A DNA stretch of 17,742 bases, from NCBI GenBank assembly GCA_028372485.1, contig JAOMYS010000007.1, positions 1 to 17,742 on the forward strand, given 5' to 3'. Below the pieces are notes generated by a model, which made no database searches, was not told where the DNA came from, and saw only the letters and a list, made by a program, of their open reading frames with translations. Origin of the DNA: Rickettsiaceae bacterium (GTDB lineage: Bacteria > Pseudomonadota > Alphaproteobacteria > Rickettsiales > Rickettsiaceae). Each line of letters begins with the position of its first letter. Position 1 is the first letter of the stretch. Position numbers and translations under genes: made by a program. Of this stretch, positions 14,008 to 17,742 are shown piece after piece.

Positions 14008-15330
14008 TCACTTCCTTGAATTTTCCTTATCTTCTATTTCAATAAGAGTTATAAGATCGCTTGCTTTATACCACTCTGGAGATTTTTTTTGTAAATTCTT
14101 TATAGCAGCATCTGCCAAATTTTTTGCATCATCCATACGACCAGATTTAAATGCTATTAAAGCTGTATTGAGGTAACTTTTGCCAATTAGACCTTTTTTC
14201 TCAAAAAATATTGAAAGATAATATAGTGCTAACAAATTATCAGGGTCTTTTTGCACGACCATAAGCAAGTCTTGATAATATCTTGTAATAGCACGTGGAT
14301 TATTAATAGTCTGGGTAAGGCCTACAATCGCTCTTTCAAGGCGAATTAAAATGTCATTTGGCCTATAACTTAACGCTATATTATATTCATTGAGCGCAGA
14401 ATTTTTTCCAAATTCAAAGTAAATTTGAGCCTTTAGTTCATGATAATATGGGTTATCTGGGTATTTCATTATCAGGTGATTAACATGATTAAGTGCATCA
14501 TCAAAATTACCAATTCTAAAGTTTTTAATTGCTTTTACGTAATGCTCTATTACCCAATTATCTTCATCATATATACGATCTAGTATCTTATTAATATCAA
14601 GAGTAAATGCAGCAAGTTTAGCTGAAGCTATAGCGTATCTATCTATAAGATCATCACTGTTCTGACTTTCTTTGAATTTAGATGTTTTATTAAAATTACG
14701 CAAAATAGATAAGCGATCACTATCCATAGGGTGTGTTTGATCGTAAGGATTAACCATGTGGCTCTTTGAAAACGTCTTCATTTTTTCAAAAAAATATATC
14801 AATCCAACAGTGCTATGTGAGCTTCGCTCCAATAAGCTCATGGCAGTTTGATCGGCACTGGACTCAAATGTTCTAGAATACGCATATACAGACCTTTCTG
14901 ACATATGCTGACCTGCCATCATCACGGCGCTTCCACCTTCTGGTTTGCTGGCCATTGCAGTAGCCAGACCTAATAGGGTGGCGCCAAATGCTGCACGCTG
15001 ATAATTTTTTATTACTTCTTGTTGTCTGATCACATGATGACCTGCAATGTGACCAATTTCGTGAGCAACTATTCCACGCAATATATCTGGATCTGGAAAA
15101 TCGATAATTAAACCACTATTAATAAATACCGCATTTCCACCTATAGTGAATGCATTCGGGATAGGATCATTAATGATATAGATTTTAAGATCTTTTAATC
15201 TAGATATTTTTTTTATGGGCTCTATAACCTCATTAATCACTTCCTCTATTTCAGAGTCCTTGATAATAGATGCAAAGGCAGTATTACTACAAAAAATGAA
15301 AAATATTATAAATGCTCGAAGTAAAGTCAT
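14008..15330 (-). CDS. BepA-like M48 family metalloprotease with TPR repeats
   Basis: A periplasmic zinc protease of the BepA/YfgC type, which handles outer-membrane protein assembly and LPS-transport quality control in E. coli. I start at the ATG at 15330 (440 residues) because it begins a clean signal peptide, MTLLRAFIIFFIFCSNTAFA. Upstream ATGs at 15348 and 15399 keep the frame open and would give up to 463 residues. Numbering from the longest form: NAFTIGGNAVFINSGLI (82-98), zinc motif HEIGH (H113, H117, catalytic E114), third ligand E179 in RTFESSADQTAM, and the BepA-type THPMDSDR (H223). From about residue 270 the protein is helical TPR-like repeats (for example YPDNPYYHELKAQIYFEFGK). 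It lies downstream of fliS on the same strand; a link to flagella is not implied. Confidence 0.88.
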   Translation of the reverse strand: MTLLRAFIIFFIFCSNTAFASIIKDSEIEEVINEVIEPIKKISRLKDLKIYIINDPIPNAFTIGGNAVFINSGLIIDFPDPDILRGIVAHEIGHIAGHHVIRQQEVIKNYQRAAFGATLLGLATAMASKPEGGSAVMMAGQHMSERSVYAYSRTFESSADQTAMSLLERSSHSTVGLIYFFEKMKTFSKSHMVNPYDQTHPMDSDRLSILRNFNKTSKFKESQNSDDLIDRYAIASAKLAAFTLDINKILDRIYDEDNWVIEHYVKAIKNFRIGNFDDALNHVNHLIMKYPDNPYYHELKAQIYFEFGKNSALNEYNIALSYRPNDILIRLERAIVGLTQTINNPRAITRYYQDLLMVVQKDPDNLLALYYLSIFFEKKGLIGKSYLNTALIAFKSGRMDDAKNLADAAIKNLQKKSPEWYKASDLITLIEIEDKENSRK

Positions 15331-15422
15331 GAAATTTAGTGAAAACATATGAAGCACCGTGTTCATAATAAATAAATCAGCTATTAAAAGCAATCGCATA
15401 TAGACCGATTTGACATAAATAA

Positions 15423-15842
15423 CTACACCTGTTCTTCTATAGCTTTATTACTTGATTCAAGAGCATTTTCTTCATGGTGATTTGTTGCGTTGTCAAGTGC
15501 TAGTCTTACTTCATTTATTGCATTAATTACCTCATCTAGCTCAGAAGATTCTTGATTGGTATGAGAATTTATATTCTCTAATTTTACTATGGTAGCACCG
15601 TAGAAAACATCTAAATTTTTTGTATTCTCATCTGCTGTTTCAATATCGATACCCGATTTTAACATGTATAGAACTTCTATCACTTTATTAAGAGATTGAT
15701 ATTTTATCGTATGATTACTTTCTCCTACAGCTTTTTGAGATATATGAAGCAACTTTAGCATTTCTTCAAAAATAAAAATCAATTGCCCAAACGTACTAGA
15801 AGTAGCAGCTGATGCGCTTTTATATTTTTCATATGCTTTCAT
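15423..15842 (-). CDS. fliS: Flagellar export chaperone FliS
   Basis: A 139-residue helical-bundle protein that binds newly made flagellin and keeps it from polymerising before export. The opening MKAYEKYKSASAATSSTFGQ then LIFIFEEMLKLLHISQKAV follows the FliS pattern (a Tyr-rich start, then the L-I-x-x-x-Y/F-D-x-x-L helix). The middle, LNKVIEVLYMLKSGIDIETADENTKNLDVFYGATIVKLENIN across two helices, matches the conserved part before the flagellin groove. The C-terminal acidic extension (NATNHHEENALESSN...) is longer than usual. The ATG at 15842 is chosen because AGGTGA lies just upstream; a GTG three codons earlier overlaps that site. It directly follows fliD, the normal gene pair. Divergent in sequence, but context makes the call strong. 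Confidence 0.83.
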   Translation of the reverse strand: MKAYEKYKSASAATSSTFGQLIFIFEEMLKLLHISQKAVGESNHTIKYQSLNKVIEVLYMLKSGIDIETADENTKNLDVFYGATIVKLENINSHTNQESSELDEVINAINEVRLALDNATNHHEENALESSNKAIEEQV

Positions 15843-15893
15843 GAATATCACCTATTATTATGAGAATTAAAAAATATCTTTAGAAATATCTAA

Positions 15894-17732
15894 TCACCTT
15901 TTATCATTGTCACCTAATAACATATCAATCGTTGCTAGTTCTATTGCATATTGTGTGTCTTTTGAATGAAATGAGTGCATTAATTCTATATTTTTTTGCT
16001 GTATTTTTTCAAGCTCCTTTAATGCTCTTTCAAGCTCAGTTTCCAATTTTGATATTCTGTCTTCAACTATTGATACTTCACTTATAGTAGTTCCGGTTAA
16101 ACCATTATCAGCAAGCATGTCCCTAGAATCTTGTTGAATCAAATTTGACATGCCAGGGGAGTAATTTATGGTAAAATCTTCAGTTGAACCATCTACTGCG
16201 TCTGATGCATCAACTGAGAAGGTTATACCTTCTAATATAGTTCCTTCAAAAGAGACGTTATAACGATTAATAGAAGCGCTATAGGTAATATTTCCAATCA
16301 CATATGCTTCATGCTGGTTCGGAACACGCATTTTAAAGGAAGATACTTCTATGCCATTTGCTCCATTTGCATAATCTACTGAAGCTGTTAGGTCTTTACC
16401 AATAACAGATAGGTGGGTTACTGGTGGATCGAACTCTCCTGGTATATATTGCACATAACCTTTATTACCAACAGTTGGAGTGATTTTAGCATTGCTGACA
16501 AAGAAATCTTTTACTGCATTAAAATTTTCACCAAAGAGCTTTTGGAATTTTTCTTCATCTTCAAAGAATAATAAATCATACGTAACTCCATCTTTTGTCT
16601 CGGGCTTCACATTCATTCCAATATCATAGATAGATTGTACATCACCGGTTGCTCCTATCTTTTTTATAGTAAATTTATCAAGTAAATTTTTGGCTTCAGT
16701 CATTAAAGATGATTTACGTAAAATAGCAGACTCATCATCGTAAGATTCCAATGGCTTCAGAGGATCTGCATATTTTGCATTTTCTACTGAACGTGAGCTT
16801 TTAGTATTTTGCGCTACAAAGTATGATAGCTCATTCAAGGCAGTACCAAAATCAAGTATCATTTGTTTTACTGCGCTATGATCCTCTCGCACACTAATAG
16901 TGTTGTAGTTTAACTGACCGTAATTAAGATTGTCATTATTTTGTGTATTTACTTTTCCAGTTAGTTCAAAAGATAAACCTGGGACAGGATTAATGAATTT
17001 ATTACTAGTCTGAATAAGTTCAATAGCATCAATATGTATTATTGCATCTAAACCATTTATATCTTTTTTATCCATATCAACACCACCATTTGCAAAAACC
17101 ATAGTTTGATCTGTGCCAGTATTTTTTGCTTTAATTTCGATAAATGCTGTATCATTTCCACCATCAAGCGGGAACGCCTCAAACTCATCACCGTTAGTAA
17201 TAAATTCAGAATTAATATTTTTTATAATTTCGCTTAGTTCCTGACCTGTTGCAATTACAACATCTCTCTGATTGCCATTAACAGTTATAGAAATAGTTCC
17301 ATCTAGCCCTAAATCACCAGTTTTTGCAAAACCTAGGTCAGGCACTATTGTTGCGCCAATTATGCACTTTGCAGGAGAGGCAGTTTGTTCTATCGAAATC
17401 TTAGTATCTCCAGATAATGCATTATCATCCACTCTGATATTTTTTATATAATCATCAGGATTTGCAGCTTCTTGGGTCATAATTGACGTGGACTTTTTAT
17501 CAAACCCAATTTCTAATGGATTAGTAAGAACAGATGATGCTGTTTTTAACTTGGTAAGTAATTCTTGTAATTTGCCAATTTCGCCAACTTGGCTTTGCTG
17601 TATTTCAATTTTATCTTGAATTTTATTACGTACTTCTTCTTGCTTTTCAACTGCTTTTTCACTGAACTTGGTAATTGAGGTCATGATATGATCATTATTC
17701 ATACCATTTCGTACAGCACTTGCTATTCCCAT
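15894..17732 (-). CDS. fliD: Flagellar hook-associated protein 2 (filament cap) FliD
   Basis: A 612-residue cap protein that sits at the filament tip and guides flagellin polymerisation. The N-terminal coiled coil (about residues 11-70, MNNDHIMTSITKFSEKAVEK, then LLTKLKTASSVLTNPLEI) matches the FliD_N domain. The middle holds beta-rich domains with repeated IxIxxxA-type strands (TKISIEQTASPAK, GTISITVNGNQRDVVIATGQELSEIIKNIN in parts), typical of FliD D2/D3. The C-terminal coiled coil ISKLETELERALKELEKIQQ then MHSFHSKDTQYAIELATIDMLLG matches FliD_C. It is longer than the E. coli protein (468), with the additional length in the middle domains. The Met at 17732 is taken; only 10 bases lie beyond it, so its ribosome site is cut off by the window edge. 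No stop or frameshift, so it looks functional. Confidence 0.9.
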   Translation of the reverse strand: MGIASAVRNGMNNDHIMTSITKFSEKAVEKQEEVRNKIQDKIEIQQSQVGEIGKLQELLTKLKTASSVLTNPLEIGFDKKSTSIMTQEAANPDDYIKNIRVDDNALSGDTKISIEQTASPAKCIIGATIVPDLGFAKTGDLGLDGTISITVNGNQRDVVIATGQELSEIIKNINSEFITNGDEFEAFPLDGGNDTAFIEIKAKNTGTDQTMVFANGGVDMDKKDINGLDAIIHIDAIELIQTSNKFINPVPGLSFELTGKVNTQNNDNLNYGQLNYNTISVREDHSAVKQMILDFGTALNELSYFVAQNTKSSRSVENAKYADPLKPLESYDDESAILRKSSLMTEAKNLLDKFTIKKIGATGDVQSIYDIGMNVKPETKDGVTYDLLFFEDEEKFQKLFGENFNAVKDFFVSNAKITPTVGNKGYVQYIPGEFDPPVTHLSVIGKDLTASVDYANGANGIEVSSFKMRVPNQHEAYVIGNITYSASINRYNVSFEGTILEGITFSVDASDAVDGSTEDFTINYSPGMSNLIQQDSRDMLADNGLTGTTISEVSIVEDRISKLETELERALKELEKIQQKNIELMHSFHSKDTQYAIELATIDMLLGDNDKR

Positions 17733-17742
17733 AATAATTCAT

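Overview
The window is a low-GC stretch (by eye about one third G+C) of an alphaproteobacterial chromosome. Three things point to a host-associated member of Rickettsiales or a similar order: a GapR/DUF2312 gene (an alphaproteobacterial chromosome-structuring protein), housekeeping genes scattered with little operon logic, and intergenic spacers holding short interspersed palindromic repeats. Flagellar fliD and fliS together with lipid A genes would fit a flagellated, LPS-bearing lineage such as Midichloriaceae. This placement is inferred from gene content, not from a phylogeny.

Layout. 1-178: spacer with palindromic repeats. 179-643 (-): RuvX/YqgF, divergent from 685-3439 (+), which holds a phosphoethanolamine transferase and lpxB, a lipid A synthesis and decoration pair. 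lpxB converges on 3488-7846 (-), a head-to-tail run read as AEC-family transporter, trxB, dnaB, nagZ. 7989-8225 (-): gapR, divergent from a broken gene at 8385-8967 (+), which is split by a perfect 25-bp tandem duplication. 8968-9237: second repeat-rich spacer. 9238-10763 (-): a GT4 glycosyltransferase followed by a small membrane-anchored protein, divergent by only 22 bases from an ABHD10-like alpha/beta hydrolase (10786-11553, +). 11554-11903: spacer with strong dyads and a probably frameshifted small membrane ORF. 11904-12623 (-): recO, divergent from 12666-13966 (+), a periplasmic solute-binding protein overlapping a gamma-carbonic-anhydrase-family gene. 14008-17732 (-): read as fliD, fliS and a BepA-like M48 metalloprotease with TPRs.

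How they work together. Much of the content concerns the cell envelope: lipid A disaccharide formation and phosphoethanolamine capping, a glycosyltransferase, peptidoglycan recycling (NagZ), outer-membrane quality control (BepA-like) and the filament cap with its neighbouring flagellin chaperone. The remainder is DNA maintenance (RuvX, DnaB, RecO, GapR) and redox (TrxB). I see no tRNA, rRNA, CRISPR array, transposase or recognisable defence or secretion island. The unusual material is the 25-bp duplication that breaks one gene, the small frameshifted ORF, and the interspersed palindromes. I did not find a convincing new multi-gene system.
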